From an uncultured Eubacteriales bacterium (GTDB lineage Bacteria; Bacillota; Clostridia; Christensenellales; Aristaeellaceae): a DNA stretch of 58,751 nucleotides. Below are positions 24,722-33,817 of the stretch, in pieces. The notes beneath the pieces are model-generated. The model searched no databases. It was not told the origin of the DNA and saw nothing but the letters and a program-made list of their open reading frames with translations. The stretch spans positions 13,009 through 71,759 of the forward strand of contig CACZXF010000030.1 in assembly GCA_902785105.1 (NCBI GenBank). The letters run 5' to 3'. A program made the position numbers and the translations under genes. The first letter of the stretch is position 1. The number at the start of each line of letters is the position of its first letter.

Positions 24722-27700
24722 TCACTTGGAGGACAGTGCGTTTTTGAAGACGTCCAGCAGCTTCGGCGCGAGGGTTTCGGCGAAATACTGGCAGGTCTTG
24801 GGGAGGTAGGCCAGGTTGACGGCGAGGGTGGCGGCATCCTGCATGAGCTTGGCGCTGAAGAATTCGGCCCAGGGCTCTGCGGAGATCTCGGCGTTGCCCT
24901 TTTCGTCATAGTAGTAATACTGGGCAATTTCCCTGTACTGGGGCATTTGCAGCATGTAGCTGTGGCCATAATTGCCGCTGACGGCGAAGTTGGTGGCGCC
25001 CTCGATGGCGTCCCACACCATGGTGCCGTTGTTCATGGGCAGTGTGGCGTTCATCTCCGCCTCCAGCAGGTCGGTCAGCGCGTAATAGACCTGCTTTTCG
25101 GAGCTGTTCAGCCCGGAAAGCGCGGCGCTCTCGTTCAGCAGCGTGCGATAGTCCATGACGGCGTCGGCCACGCGGCTCGCGCTGACATTGCCGGCGCTGA
25201 CCCCGGCGGAGGCGATGGCCTCGTCCATGCGGTCCAGCAGCACCTGCCGCACGTCGTCGTTGATGACCTGGTTGACCGCGTCGGTATCCGAGTACAGCGC
25301 CACGCGCTCCGCGCCGTTGAAGTCCACGGCATGGCCGCTCTCGTGGAAGGCCTGGTAGGCGTAGGAATCCGTGCTGGAGCTTGCGGGAAGGAGATAGAGC
25401 GTGTTGTCCGCCATCAGGAACTGGGACACGCCCAGGCTGGCGCCCCGCTTGTCGCGGGTGGCGTTGGCGACGATGTTATAGGTGCCCTGGGCCAGCACGT
25501 AGAGGTCCCGGAACAGCGTCTCCGCGCTCTTGACCTTCTCCACCACGTAGCTGGCGTTGGCCTGGGAGAAGCCGCTCTTCTCCAGCCGACCCTCCACCAG
25601 CGACCAGATCACATTGTCGCCCTCGTCCTCGTTCATCAGCGCCTCGTTCTTCATAACCGCCTTCTGCACGTTGGTGAGGTTCACGTCGGACAGGTCCCCG
25701 GTGTCCACCACCTGCACCCGCAGGGACGCGGACATGCCGTTGTCCAGCAGCGCCGTCACCCGGGCCTCGCCGGGGTCCGCCGCGGTAATGACGCAGCCGC
25801 TGTTGCTCTGGTTGGACAGGCCCACGGCATTGGAGGAGGTCTGCCACGTCAGCGCGCCGGTGTAGTCGTAGGGCGAAATGGAGGCGTAAAGCGTCTTCTG
25901 ACTGCCCAGGGCCAGCATGATGTCCCCGAAATAGTTCAGCGAGACGGTGTGATTGCTGGCTTGGCCGGGGGTCCTGACCTGGCCGTGGGCCGCCGAGGAC
26001 AGCTCGGTCTCGCCGTTGGCATTGTAGGCGGTGACGAACACGTGCCACGTGAGGCCCGCGCTGAGCCCCTGGATGTCGGTGGAGAGGGTGGAAGCGCCGA
26101 ACCCGGCGTAGAGCGTCGCCTCATCGGGGCTGGCGCTGGTGCCGTAGTAGACCCGGTAGCCGTCGGCCCCGGAAACCGCGTCCCAGTCAGCCCGGAGCGC
26201 GGTGTTGCTTAAAGCGGTGACCCGCACCGTACCCGGCGCGGCGGGCACGGCCAGACCGGAGGCGGAATCGACGACACGCACATAGCAGGTGGCGACCTCG
26301 CCCCGGCCATTTTCGGCGGTGATGGTCGCGTCGCCGCCGTGGATACCGGTGACCACGCCGTCCTTGCTGACATAGGCCACATATTCATTGGAGGAGCTGA
26401 ACGTCACCCCGGAGGACTGGGAGACCCTCAGCACGATGTACTCATAGGGCCTCAATTCGACGGCGGCGGGGCTGACGGACAGAGCGGCGGGGGCCTTGCT
26501 CACCGTCACCTTCAGCTTCGCGGTCTTCTTGTTGGCGGTCTTGACGGTGATGGTGGCGCTGCCCGCGCTCCGGGCGGTGACCACGCCCATATCGTCCACG
26601 TCGGCCACGGAGAACTTGCTGCTGGTGAAGGTCAGCGCCGAGACGCCGCCCGCGTCGGTGTCGGGCTCTATGGCGTAGCTGTCACCCACATAGAGCGTTA
26701 CGCTGCTCTCCGGCAGGCGCAGATAGGTGGGCACCGGGGCGACCACGATGGTCATGGAGGCCGAAAGCCCGTTGGGCGTGACGGCGTTCAGCACGGTCTC
26801 GCCCACGGCCAGCGCCTTTACGGTGATCTTGTTCTTGGAAATTTTGGATACTGCGGCGACGGACGTGTCCTCGATGGCGACATCCACCTCGCCCTCGCTG
26901 TCCAGCGCCCAGGTGACCGTGTCGGTCTTGCCCTTGTTCAGCACCATGGAGCTTTTGGACAGGGTCAGCTTCGTGGGCGGGGCGACCACCTTCAGCTTGC
27001 AGGTGGCCTTCTTCTTGTTGGCGGTGATGGCGGTGATCTTCGCGGAGCCCCGGCCCACCGCCGTGACAAGGCCATTCTGGTCCACCGTCGCCACATTAGG
27101 CGCGTCGGTGCTCCATGTAATGGTGGAATAGCTGTTCGCGGGCAGGGCGGCCTCCAACTGGAAGGTGTCCCCGGCGCTGAGGGTCAGGCTGGTCTTGTTC
27201 AAGGTGACCTTGGAGGGGGCCTTGTAGACCTGCACCGCGCAGGTGGCGCGCAGGCCGTTGTGGGTGGTGACGGTGATGGTGGCCTTGCCGGCCTTCTTGC
27301 CGGTCACCACGCCATCGTCGGTCACGGGAGCCACCTTGACATCGGAGGATTTGAAGGTGAGCCCGGCCAGCACGTCCGCGTCGAATACGGGCTTCAGCGC
27401 CAGCGTATCCTTTTCGCCGATGGCGTAGGCGTCCTGCTCAAACCGGACGCTCTTCGGGGCGGGCAGCACGGTCACGCTGAGCCGCGCCGACAGCCCATTG
27501 TAGGTGGAGGCGGTGACCACGGCGCTGCCGGTCTGAACGGCGGTCACCGCGTTCCCACTGACGGTGACGGCGTCGCCGCTGACGGAAAGGCTGTACTCCG
27601 CCGAGCCGCCAGTGAGCTTCACATTGGGGATGTAGGTCTGGCCCACGGACAGCGCCACATTGGCCCGGTCAAAGGCGATGGCGGTGGGCGCGGCGGCGAC

Positions 27701-28597
27701 GGTCAGCTTGCAGGTCGCCTTCTTGCCGTTGCCGGTCTTTGCGGTGATGGTGGCCGAGCCCTTCGAAATTGCCCTGACCAGACCGTCATCGTCCACCGTG
27801 GCCACGGAGGTCTTGTTGCTCGTCCAGGTGATGGAGGACCAGGTGCCCTCGGGGATGGAGGCCGTCAGCTGGAGCCGCTCTCCCGCGCCGAGGCTGGCCT
27901 TGGTCTGGGTGAGGGTGACCTTCGAGGGGGCCTTGGCGACCTCCACCGCGCAATGGGCGGCATAGTTGCTCCAGGTCACGGTGACCACGGCAGACCCCGC
28001 CTTTTTCGCCGTCATCACGCCCGCCTTGCTCACCGACACGATCTTCGGCGCGGAGCTTTCAAAGCGCAGGCCCGATACGGGAGCACCGTCCATCGCCGCC
28101 GTAAGCTCGAATTTATCCTTGACGCCCAGCCGCAGCGACTCGGCGTTCAGATGGAAACCGGAGGCCACCGGGGCCATCAGACCCTCGGTTTCGTCGGTTT
28201 CCACCCCGGTGACCTCCGGCTCGGTGGTTTCCGCCCCGGTTACTTCCGGTTCGGTGGTCTCCGCCTCGGTTGCTTCCGATTCGTCGGTTTTCGCCTCGGA
28301 GATTTCCGGCTCGGTTGCTTCGGGTTTGCTGATTTCCGGTTCGGTGACTTCCGCCTCGTCTGTTTCAGAGACTTCCGCTGCGGAAGCCTCCACAGGTTGA
28401 GCTTCCTCGACCTCAGCTTCTTCCACTTCCTCCGCATCGTCGGCGTCCGCCTCCGGTTCGCCCAGCGCGACCTCCTCAAGCTCCGCCACAGGCGCTTCGG
28501 GGCCCAGTTCCTCCGCCAGCCCCGCGGGCAGCATCGCCGCCCACACGGCCAGCATCAGTATCCAGGCCACCAGCTTTTTAAGACGCATATGCTTCAT
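24722..28597 (-). CDS. Large secreted multi-Ig-domain protein with HExxH protease-like region
   Basis: 1291 residues from the ATG after GGAGG; longer frames start inside a repeat. Order: signal peptide to about residue 30; acidic linker of TEPE(V/I)/TGAET-type units to about residue 150; about eight BIG_2 Ig-like domains (repeating TVDDDGLVRAISKGSATIT, GNGKKATCKLTV); one fibronectin III domain (APGTVRVTALSNTALRADWD...GYRVYYG); a further Ig-like domain; then a helical region with YQAFHESGHAVDF, an HExxH zincin motif at residues 1085-1089, and a later EPWAEFFSAKL that could supply the third ligand. No sortase signal or SLH domain is visible. Probably an extracellular adhesin with a metallopeptidase module; activity is inferred from the motif only. 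Confidence 0.85.
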   Translation of the reverse strand: MKHMRLKKLVAWILMLAVWAAMLPAGLAEELGPEAPVAELEEVALGEPEADADDAEEVEEAEVEEAQPVEASAAEVSETDEAEVTEPEISKPEATEPEISEAKTDESEATEAETTEPEVTGAETTEPEVTGVETDETEGLMAPVASGFHLNAESLRLGVKDKFELTAAMDGAPVSGLRFESSAPKIVSVSKAGVMTAKKAGSAVVTVTWSNYAAHCAVEVAKAPSKVTLTQTKASLGAGERLQLTASIPEGTWSSITWTSNKTSVATVDDDGLVRAISKGSATITAKTGNGKKATCKLTVAAAPTAIAFDRANVALSVGQTYIPNVKLTGGSAEYSLSVSGDAVTVSGNAVTAVQTGSAVVTASTYNGLSARLSVTVLPAPKSVRFEQDAYAIGEKDTLALKPVFDADVLAGLTFKSSDVKVAPVTDDGVVTGKKAGKATITVTTHNGLRATCAVQVYKAPSKVTLNKTSLTLSAGDTFQLEAALPANSYSTITWSTDAPNVATVDQNGLVTAVGRGSAKITAITANKKKATCKLKVVAPPTKLTLSKSSMVLNKGKTDTVTWALDSEGEVDVAIEDTSVAAVSKISKNKITVKALAVGETVLNAVTPNGLSASMTIVVAPVPTYLRLPESSVTLYVGDSYAIEPDTDAGGVSALTFTSSKFSVADVDDMGVVTARSAGSATITVKTANKKTAKLKVTVSKAPAALSVSPAAVELRPYEYIVLRVSQSSGVTFSSSNEYVAYVSKDGVVTGIHGGDATITAENGRGEVATCYVRVVDSASGLAVPAAPGTVRVTALSNTALRADWDAVSGADGYRVYYGTSASPDEATLYAGFGASTLSTDIQGLSAGLTWHVFVTAYNANGETELSSAAHGQVRTPGQASNHTVSLNYFGDIMLALGSQKTLYASISPYDYTGALTWQTSSNAVGLSNQSNSGCVITAADPGEARVTALLDNGMSASLRVQVVDTGDLSDVNLTNVQKAVMKNEALMNEDEGDNVIWSLVEGRLEKSGFSQANASYVVEKVKSAETLFRDLYVLAQGTYNIVANATRDKRGASLGVSQFLMADNTLYLLPASSSTDSYAYQAFHESGHAVDFNGAERVALYSDTDAVNQVINDDVRQVLLDRMDEAIASAGVSAGNVSASRVADAVMDYRTLLNESAALSGLNSSEKQVYYALTDLLEAEMNATLPMNNGTMVWDAIEGATNFAVSGNYGHSYMLQMPQYREIAQYYYYDEKGNAEISAEPWAEFFSAKLMQDAATLAVNLAYLPKTCQYFAETLAPKLLDVFKNALSSK

Positions 28598-28649
28598 GAT
28601 AAAACCTCCGATTGCTGCGGGTTGAGGGAAGGGAAATATTTTTGTTTTG

Positions 28650-28901
28650 CAGATTAAATTGGAATTTGTCGGGGTAAGAGGGTAAGCCACCTCATCCGCC
28701 CTCACGGGCACCTTCCCCTCAAGGGGAAGGCAGGGGCTGGGCTACTGGAACCCCAAAAGCCTTCCCCTTGAGGGGAAGGTGGCGCGGAGGCAACTTTGCC
28801 TTTGGCAAAGTTGGTCTCAAATCGAAGATTTGAGGCGCGGCACCGAAGCGCCGGATGAGGTGGACTACGAAAGACACCCCGACAAATCCCCGTTTATCAC
28901 C
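28650..28901. repeat. Interspersed repeat, C-type interior with both terminal motifs
   Basis: Left end AAATTGGAATTTGTCGGGG, right end CACCCCGACAAATCCCCG then TTTATCA. The interior has CCACCTCATCCGCC, CAAGGGGAAGGC, CCTTCCCCTTGAGG, extra hairpins AACTTTGCC-TTTGGCAAAGTT and CAAATC-GAAGATTTG, and CGGATGAGGTGG. It explains the 307-base gap. Confidence 0.85.
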
Positions 28902-28904
28902 CAT

Positions 28905-29564
28905 TCAACTCCCCGCCCCGACGGCCAGCAGGGCGAGGAGCGTTTCAAGCACCTCGTCCGGGGCATGGCTGAGGGCGGCGGCGGTGTAGCGGGTGACGCC
29001 GGTATCGAAGCGCAGGGCCAGCACGTTCACGCCCGCCCTGGCGTCGCCGGGATAGTCGTCGTCCCAATGGTGCAGATCAGCGCGGTTCAATATGTCCAGC
29101 AGCGCCCCGGCGGTCTCCGGGGTCAGCGCGGCGGCGCGGGTTGCGCGGCAGACGTCCATGGGCACGGGCCGCGCATCATCGTAATACAGAAGTCCCCGTT
29201 CAAAGTCCACCAGCAGGGAGGCCGTCGCCGCGCCCTCGGGGTGCAGCACTGCCAGCTCCCGGAGGCCGTCCAACGATTCCGGCAGGGGAACCGGGGACTC
29301 GTTCAGCAGACCCTCATAGCTGATGGGCACATCCGCCGCCAGATTTTCCGCGTACCGACGGGCCAGCGCCGGGTCCATCAGGCCGATGATCCGGGCGGTA
29401 TAGCCCTGTTCTTCTATAAAAGCGGCTAGCCTGTCCCGAAGATCCGCGTCGGCCTCGATACCGGCCTTCTCAATAAAGGCGTCCACCGGCATGTTCGCTT
29501 CTCCCTCCTGCATCGCCGGCGCGCTCAGCAGAAGCGCCAGCAGCAAAGCGGTGATCCATCTCAT
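28905..29564 (-). CDS. Secreted protein of unknown function
   Basis: 219 residues from the ATG after GGAGG; the longer frame upstream is repeat sequence. Signal peptide MRWITALLLALLLSAPAM, then a soluble acidic domain (VDAFIEKAGIEADADLRDRLAAFIEEQGY, GLLYYDDARPVPMDVCRATR, GALLDILNRADLHHWDDDYPGD). No family recognised. It lies between two interspersed repeats. Confidence 0.75.
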   Translation of the reverse strand: MRWITALLLALLLSAPAMQEGEANMPVDAFIEKAGIEADADLRDRLAAFIEEQGYTARIIGLMDPALARRYAENLAADVPISYEGLLNESPVPLPESLDGLRELAVLHPEGAATASLLVDFERGLLYYDDARPVPMDVCRATRAAALTPETAGALLDILNRADLHHWDDDYPGDARAGVNVLALRFDTGVTRYTAAALSHAPDEVLETLLALLAVGAGS

Positions 29565-29589
29565 AACGCGCCTCCTGTGCAAATCTGTG

Positions 29590-29746
29590 TGGCAATTTGG
29601 AAGTTGTCGGGGAATCAAACTATCCCTGTAGGGGCGCCGTTTCGGCGCCCGCCCCAACGAAACGCATCGTCCTACCCGGCGGGCGGCGCAACGCCGCCCC
29701 TACAGGAGAGCGGGCAACTTCCCGACAAATCCCCGATTAACGAAAC
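29590..29746. repeat. Interspersed repeat, B-type interior with both terminal motifs
   Basis: Left end AATTTGGAAGTTGTCGGGG, interior CCTGTAGGGGCGCCGTTTCGG to CGCCGCCCCTACAGGAG, right end TTCCCGACAAATCCCCGATT. Its orientation is opposite to the copy at 54.4 kb. No gene is seen in 29565-29877. Confidence 0.9.
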
Positions 29747-29877
29747 AACCACCTCTCCACCCTTATCCTATCACAAATCTGTATTGAAGTTGTGTCAAAA
29801 CTTATAACAATCCGTGATAGATGTCAAATAAATATTTAAGCGCGGCGCGTCCGGGGTTCGGACGCGCCGCGCGGGGG

Positions 29878-30342
29878 TCAGTTTTCATTTTTCAATGCCG
29901 CCCTGACGCGGCGGGTGACTTCGGCGGCGCGCTTGTGGTCGCGGCCGCCGGCGGTGACGCCCACGGACACGTCGCCGTCCACGACGACGCCGGGGAAATA
30001 GAAATCGCATAAAGATTTATCGCTGGAGACGTTGACGGGAATTCCCCGCTCCCGGCAGGCATCGGCGATAGCGGCGTTCAGCGCGGCGTCGTCGGTGGCG
30101 GCCAGCACCATGTCCCGGCCCTCCAGGTCATCGGGCGAAAAGGGCCTGCGCTGAACGGTCAGCCGCCTCGCGTCGGCCTCGGCCTGTACCGCGGGACCGA
30201 TCTCCGGCGCGATGACTTCCACATGGCCGCAGAACTGCGTCAGCGCCGCCGCCCGCCGCCCCGCGATGGTCCCCGCGCCCACCACCAGCACCCGCTTCTC
30301 CGAAAGGTCGATGAACATGGGGAACCATGGGTATTCCTGCAT
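29878..30342 (-). CDS. sirC: Precorrin-2 dehydrogenase (siroheme synthase N-terminal type)
   Basis: 154 residues. The N-terminal Rossmann motif VLVVGAGTIAGRRAAAL, the middle DMVLAATDDAALNAAI and VNVSSDKSLCDFYFPGVV are hallmarks of the CysG_N/SirC fold. It oxidises precorrin-2 to sirohydrochlorin with NAD. It is shorter than most stand-alone SirC proteins (about 200), with the small C-terminal helical part reduced. The start follows GGGGGTGA, and the upstream gene ends 4 bases before. Confidence 0.9.
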   Translation of the reverse strand: MQEYPWFPMFIDLSEKRVLVVGAGTIAGRRAAALTQFCGHVEVIAPEIGPAVQAEADARRLTVQRRPFSPDDLEGRDMVLAATDDAALNAAIADACRERGIPVNVSSDKSLCDFYFPGVVVDGDVSVGVTAGGRDHKRAAEVTRRVRAALKNEN

Positions 30343-30346
30343 AACG

Positions 30347-31363
30347 TCACCCCCTGGCCCGAGCCTTTTTGACAAAGTGGTTGAGTATACCGCCCAGTAT
30401 GATGATTGCCAGCGAGATGGCCAGCACCTGCTTGGCGGCCTCCTGGGGCACATCGTTCCTGTCGCCGATGGATTCGGCGTAGAAGGTGAGCTGGTATTCG
30501 ATCTCCACCGGGTCGCCCATGGCGGTGGTGTCGGCGACCACGGTCACCGGCTGATCCATGGCGGCGATGGGAATCTCAAAGGACGAGTTGCCGCCCTCCG
30601 AGAGATTGTCATAGCGGACCCCGCCCACCAGCATGTAGTCGTAATACGCGCTGGACCACAGCAGCCGTGCCCAGGCTTTTCCCTCCCGGACCAGCAGTAT
30701 GGTGGGGGAGCTGACGTCCGCCCGCCCGCTGCCGCCGGAGAGGCTGACCTCGATGGCATATTCCCCGTCGGCCAGGTCCACGGCCACGGGTTCCACCGCC
30801 CCTGCCGCGCTCTCCGCCGCAGCAGCCGTGTCCCCATAGGCCAGCAGCGCCTTTTCAAGCAGTTCGTAATTCGGCAGCTCAAAGGACAGCGCCCCCTTGG
30901 GCAGGAAGGCTGCGTCCACCAGCAGCCGCCGGTCGTACCACTGGTCCCGCTTCACGCTGTGGGCGGCGCAGTCGAAGGGCATATTCAGCGCGGGCACGGG
31001 GATGTGGAACACCGTGCCGCCCTCCGTCCTTTCGCCGGGAATTTCCTCATCCATCCGCACAAGGTCGTAGCTGTCGCTGCCGATCAGTATGTCCGCGGAC
31101 AGCTCGCCCCCCGCCACGTGCAGCACAGCCGAGCGTATCTTGAAGAAGGGTGAGGTGGACTGGACCTCGACTTCATATTCCCCGTTCGCGATCATGCTGC
31201 CGGGGATGGGCGTCATGCCGTAGTGGCCCAGCTCCTTATCCCTGGCGGCGGTCTGCGCAGCCTCCAGACTGTCGGCGGTATCCTTCGGCGCGATGACCGT
31301 CACAGCCAGGGCGGGACATTGCACGATAATCAAAGCGCAAAGCGCCAGAATCAGCTTGCGCAC
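30347..31363 (-). CDS. Membrane-anchored surface protein with two NEAT-like domains
   Basis: 338 residues starting with GTG after GGAGTGA. Signal peptide (VRKLILALCALIIVQCPALA), then two related beta domains: residues about 60-170 (ANGEYEVEVQS...) and about 200-310 (DGEYAIEVSLSGGSGRADVSSP...SSAYYDYMLVGGVRYDNLSEGG...FEIPIAAMDQPVTVVADTTAM). A C-terminal membrane helix (VLAISLAIIILGGILNHF) ends in KKARAR. The second domain resembles cell-surface domains of the NEAT/Shp heme-binding type. That likeness and its place in a tetrapyrrole operon suggest heme or corrinoid binding, which is inference. Confidence 0.65.
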   Translation of the reverse strand: MRKLILALCALIIVQCPALAVTVIAPKDTADSLEAAQTAARDKELGHYGMTPIPGSMIANGEYEVEVQSTSPFFKIRSAVLHVAGGELSADILIGSDSYDLVRMDEEIPGERTEGGTVFHIPVPALNMPFDCAAHSVKRDQWYDRRLLVDAAFLPKGALSFELPNYELLEKALLAYGDTAAAAESAAGAVEPVAVDLADGEYAIEVSLSGGSGRADVSSPTILLVREGKAWARLLWSSAYYDYMLVGGVRYDNLSEGGNSSFEIPIAAMDQPVTVVADTTAMGDPVEIEYQLTFYAESIGDRNDVPQEAAKQVLAISLAIIILGGILNHFVKKARARG

Positions 31364-31428
31364 GGGGTCACTCCTCTCGGTTGGAAAAAATTCGAAGTGG
31401 CAGCGCAAATCCCTGCCTGTCGAACTTC

Positions 31429-32160
31429 TCACAAATTTTTCTTCTTATAAATAAATACCACTGAGATCGTGCCGAATACCACAAGGTACACGGCCAGCAC
31501 GATGAACCCGAACGCCCCCGGCGGCTCCCCATAGGCCACGGCGCGGATCATGGCGCTGGACTGGGACAGGGGCAGCAAGGCGATGACCTGCCGAAACCCG
31601 GCGGGCATCTGGTCGGTGGAGAAGAAGGTGTTGCAGAGGAAGGACATGGGCATGATGATGTAGGAGGTATAGCGCGGCGCGTCGGTATAGCTCTTGGCGA
31701 GAAAGGACAGCACCAGCGCGATAGTGGAGAACACCGTACCGTTTAAGAACATGATGAGCACGGACCAGCCGTTGAACACCAGCGACGTGCGTATCGGCAG
31801 CGTCAGCAGCAGTATGACGCCCCCGGCGTACATCCCCCGGAGGCTCCCGCCGATGACCTGCCCCAATATGAACTGCCACAGCGGCGTGGGCGACACCATG
31901 ATCTGGTCCAGCGCCTTCTCATACAGCCGCTGCACGCTCATCGACTGGGCGATGGCCCCGAAGGAGCCGGTCATGGTTGCCATCGCCACGATGCCCGGAA
32001 TCAGGAATTTCAGATAGGGCTCCCCGTGAGACGTGGTCTGTATCCCCATGCCGAATATGATCAGGTACATCAGCGGTGAGATCATCGCCGCCACGGTGAT
32101 CTTGTAAAAATCCCGGCGAAATTCCACCCACTTTTCCCAGAGAACGGTGATAATACCCAT
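31429..32160 (-). CDS. ABC-2 type transporter permease
   Basis: 243 residues with six hydrophobic segments and the ABC-2 pattern (ISPLMYLIIFGMGI, FLIPGIVAMATMTGSF, LDQIMVSPTP, IMPMSFLCNTFFSTDQMP, LLPLSQSSAMIR). It is usually an exporter membrane subunit and pairs with the ATPase gene upstream. It sits inside the tetrapyrrole operon, so the cargo may be a tetrapyrrole-linked molecule, but that is inferred from position only. Confidence 0.9.
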   Translation of the reverse strand: MGIITVLWEKWVEFRRDFYKITVAAMISPLMYLIIFGMGIQTTSHGEPYLKFLIPGIVAMATMTGSFGAIAQSMSVQRLYEKALDQIMVSPTPLWQFILGQVIGGSLRGMYAGGVILLLTLPIRTSLVFNGWSVLIMFLNGTVFSTIALVLSFLAKSYTDAPRYTSYIIMPMSFLCNTFFSTDQMPAGFRQVIALLPLSQSSAMIRAVAYGEPPGAFGFIVLAVYLVVFGTISVVFIYKKKNL

Positions 32161-32182
32161 AAAGGATTCCTTTCAGGAATAA

Positions 32183-32275
32183 TGTGGAATGGGGAATTGG
32201 GAATGGGGAATTAAGTTACCGACGGCAACGCTATTCATTCCCCATTCCCCATTTCCCATTCCCCATTTTTACTAA
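32183..32275. repeat. AT-rich inverted arms without a GC-rich interior
   Basis: GGAATGGGGAATTGGGAATG at the left and CCCATTCCCCATTTTT-type words at the right enclose only about 30 bases. It looks like outer repeat arms lacking the insert found elsewhere. Confidence 0.6.
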
Positions 32276-33105
32276 AGTTTCCGCCCGGCACAGTCCACAA
32301 ACACGTCCTCCAGCGTCGTGGCACGCAAAGTCGCCCCTTCACCGGCGGTGGAGAGGTGGGCGATGGCCTCGGCGCGGTCGTGGAAGTAGCGGCTCTGGAG
32401 GGTGTCGTCGGCGGTCTCGTCCACGGCGAAGGGGCCCAGCTCGCGGATGAGGGCCTCGGGGCTGTCCAGCTTCTGGAGCTTCCCCCGGTTCACCAGCGCC
32501 ACGCGGTTGCACAGGGCCTGGGCCTCTTCGATGTAATGCGTGGTCAGCACGATGGTCATTTTGTCGGAATTGACCTTGCGCAACAGGTTCCACATCTGCC
32601 GCCGGGACAGCGCGTCCATGCCGGCGGTGGGCTCGTCCAGCAGCAGTATCTCCGGCTCGATCATCAGCGCCCGGCAGATCATCAGCTTGCGCTTCATGCC
32701 CCCGGAGAGGTGGCGCACCGTCCTGCGCCGGTACTCCTTCAAGCCCGCAAATTCCAGCAGCGCGTCCGTCTTTTCCCGGATGACCTTCTTCGGCAGAAAG
32801 TACAGCCGCCCCTGGTATTCCATCACCTCGTCCATGTTCATGTCCTGGCGCATGGAATACTCCTGGGTGATGACGCTGAGCTTGCGCTTCTGTTTCGACG
32901 CCTTGCGGTCCAGCCGCTCGCCGTCCACCCGGATCTCCCCGGAGGTGGGCAGCAGCACCGTGGACATCATGGAGATGGTGGTGGTCTTGCCCGCGCCGTT
33001 GGGACCCAGCAGGCCGAAGAACTCCCCGGTCTCGATGGTCAGGCTCAGATTGTCCACCGCCGTGAAGTCACCGAAGCGCTTGGTGAGGTGTGAAAGCTCT
33101 ATCAT
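32272..33105 (-). CDS. ABC transporter ATP-binding protein
   Basis: 277 residues from the ATG one base after the cbiL stop. Walker A GPNGAGKTT, signature LSGGMKRKL, Walker B ILLLDEPTAGMDALSRRQ and switch His in VLTTHYIEEA: the class of ATPases that drive ABC-2 exporters. An extra C-terminal 40 residues (FAVDETADDTLQSRYFHDR...TTLEDVFVDCAG) is typical of NatA/CcmA-like ATPases. It pairs with the permease 110 bases downstream. Confidence 0.93.
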   Translation of the reverse strand: MIELSHLTKRFGDFTAVDNLSLTIETGEFFGLLGPNGAGKTTTISMMSTVLLPTSGEIRVDGERLDRKASKQKRKLSVITQEYSMRQDMNMDEVMEYQGRLYFLPKKVIREKTDALLEFAGLKEYRRRTVRHLSGGMKRKLMICRALMIEPEILLLDEPTAGMDALSRRQMWNLLRKVNSDKMTIVLTTHYIEEAQALCNRVALVNRGKLQKLDSPEALIRELGPFAVDETADDTLQSRYFHDRAEAIAHLSTAGEGATLRATTLEDVFVDCAGRKL

Positions 33106-33106
33106 A

Positions 33107-33790
33107 TCATTCCTTGGCGATGACCAGCGAGAAGTAGCCCGCGTCATCTGGGATCTCGTCCACGCTGCGGTAGACCTTCTCGTTCTCCATGCTGCAATTT
33201 TCAACCATCATGACCTTGCGCCCACTTTGGCGGAGGGTCTCCTTCACCTTCGCCATCTGGCTGGCGGACTTCATCAGCACATAGTTGCCCTCCCGGTCCA
33301 GCTCCTCGCCCAGGCGATGGACCGCCGGCACCACGTGGAGCGATTCGTTCCACTCCACCAGCGGCACGTTCAGCCGCGCCGCCGCCGCGCAGAAGGAGGT
33401 GATGCCCGGCACCAGCTCGGTTTGGTAGCCGTCAGCCTCAAGATAGTGCTGGATGTAGCTGAAGGTGCAGTAGATGGTGGAGTCGCCCAGGGTCAGATAT
33501 ACCACGTTCTTCCCCTGATCCAGATACCCCTCGATCAGCTTCGCCGCCTTCTGGTGCTCTTTGTCGATCAGCTCCCGGTCCTTGATCATCGGCATGTAGA
33601 CCGGCACCAGCTCCTTGTTCTCAAGCTCCGGGGCCACTGCGACGGCAATCTTGTAGGCCACCGTTTCCTTCGGCTCCTTCCCCGGCAGCGCGATCACATC
33701 GTTTTCCCTTATCAGCTTCACGGCCTTGAAGGTCATCAGCTCCGGGTCACCCGGGCCGACGCCCACACCGTAGGCAATACCCTTTTTCAT
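33107..33790 (-). CDS. cbiL: (Cobalt-)precorrin-2 C20-methyltransferase
   Basis: 227 residues from the ATG after AAGGAG. Tetrapyrrole methylase motifs: YGVGVGPGDPELMTFKAV, VYLTLGDSTIYCTFSYI and the CobI/CbiL-specific ELVPGITSFCAAAARLNVPLVEWNE. It methylates C20 of (cobalt-)precorrin-2 with SAM, the first dedicated corrin step after sirohydrochlorin. In an anaerobe the cobalt form is the likely substrate. It follows cobA-hemD in the operon. Confidence 0.93.
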   Translation of the reverse strand: MKKGIAYGVGVGPGDPELMTFKAVKLIRENDVIALPGKEPKETVAYKIAVAVAPELENKELVPVYMPMIKDRELIDKEHQKAAKLIEGYLDQGKNVVYLTLGDSTIYCTFSYIQHYLEADGYQTELVPGITSFCAAAARLNVPLVEWNESLHVVPAVHRLGEELDREGNYVLMKSASQMAKVKETLRQSGRKVMMVENCSMENEKVYRSVDEIPDDAGYFSLVIAKE

Positions 33791-33817
33791 GTATATACGC
33801 TCCTTGTTACTGTTTGA

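Noticed and set aside
26339-28657. Long plus-strand open frame (over 750 codons) antisense to the Ig-repeat protein
   Set aside because: It mirrors the codon periodicity of the GC-rich, repetitive minus-strand gene; it has low-complexity G/H/D-rich translation, no ribosome site and no domain.
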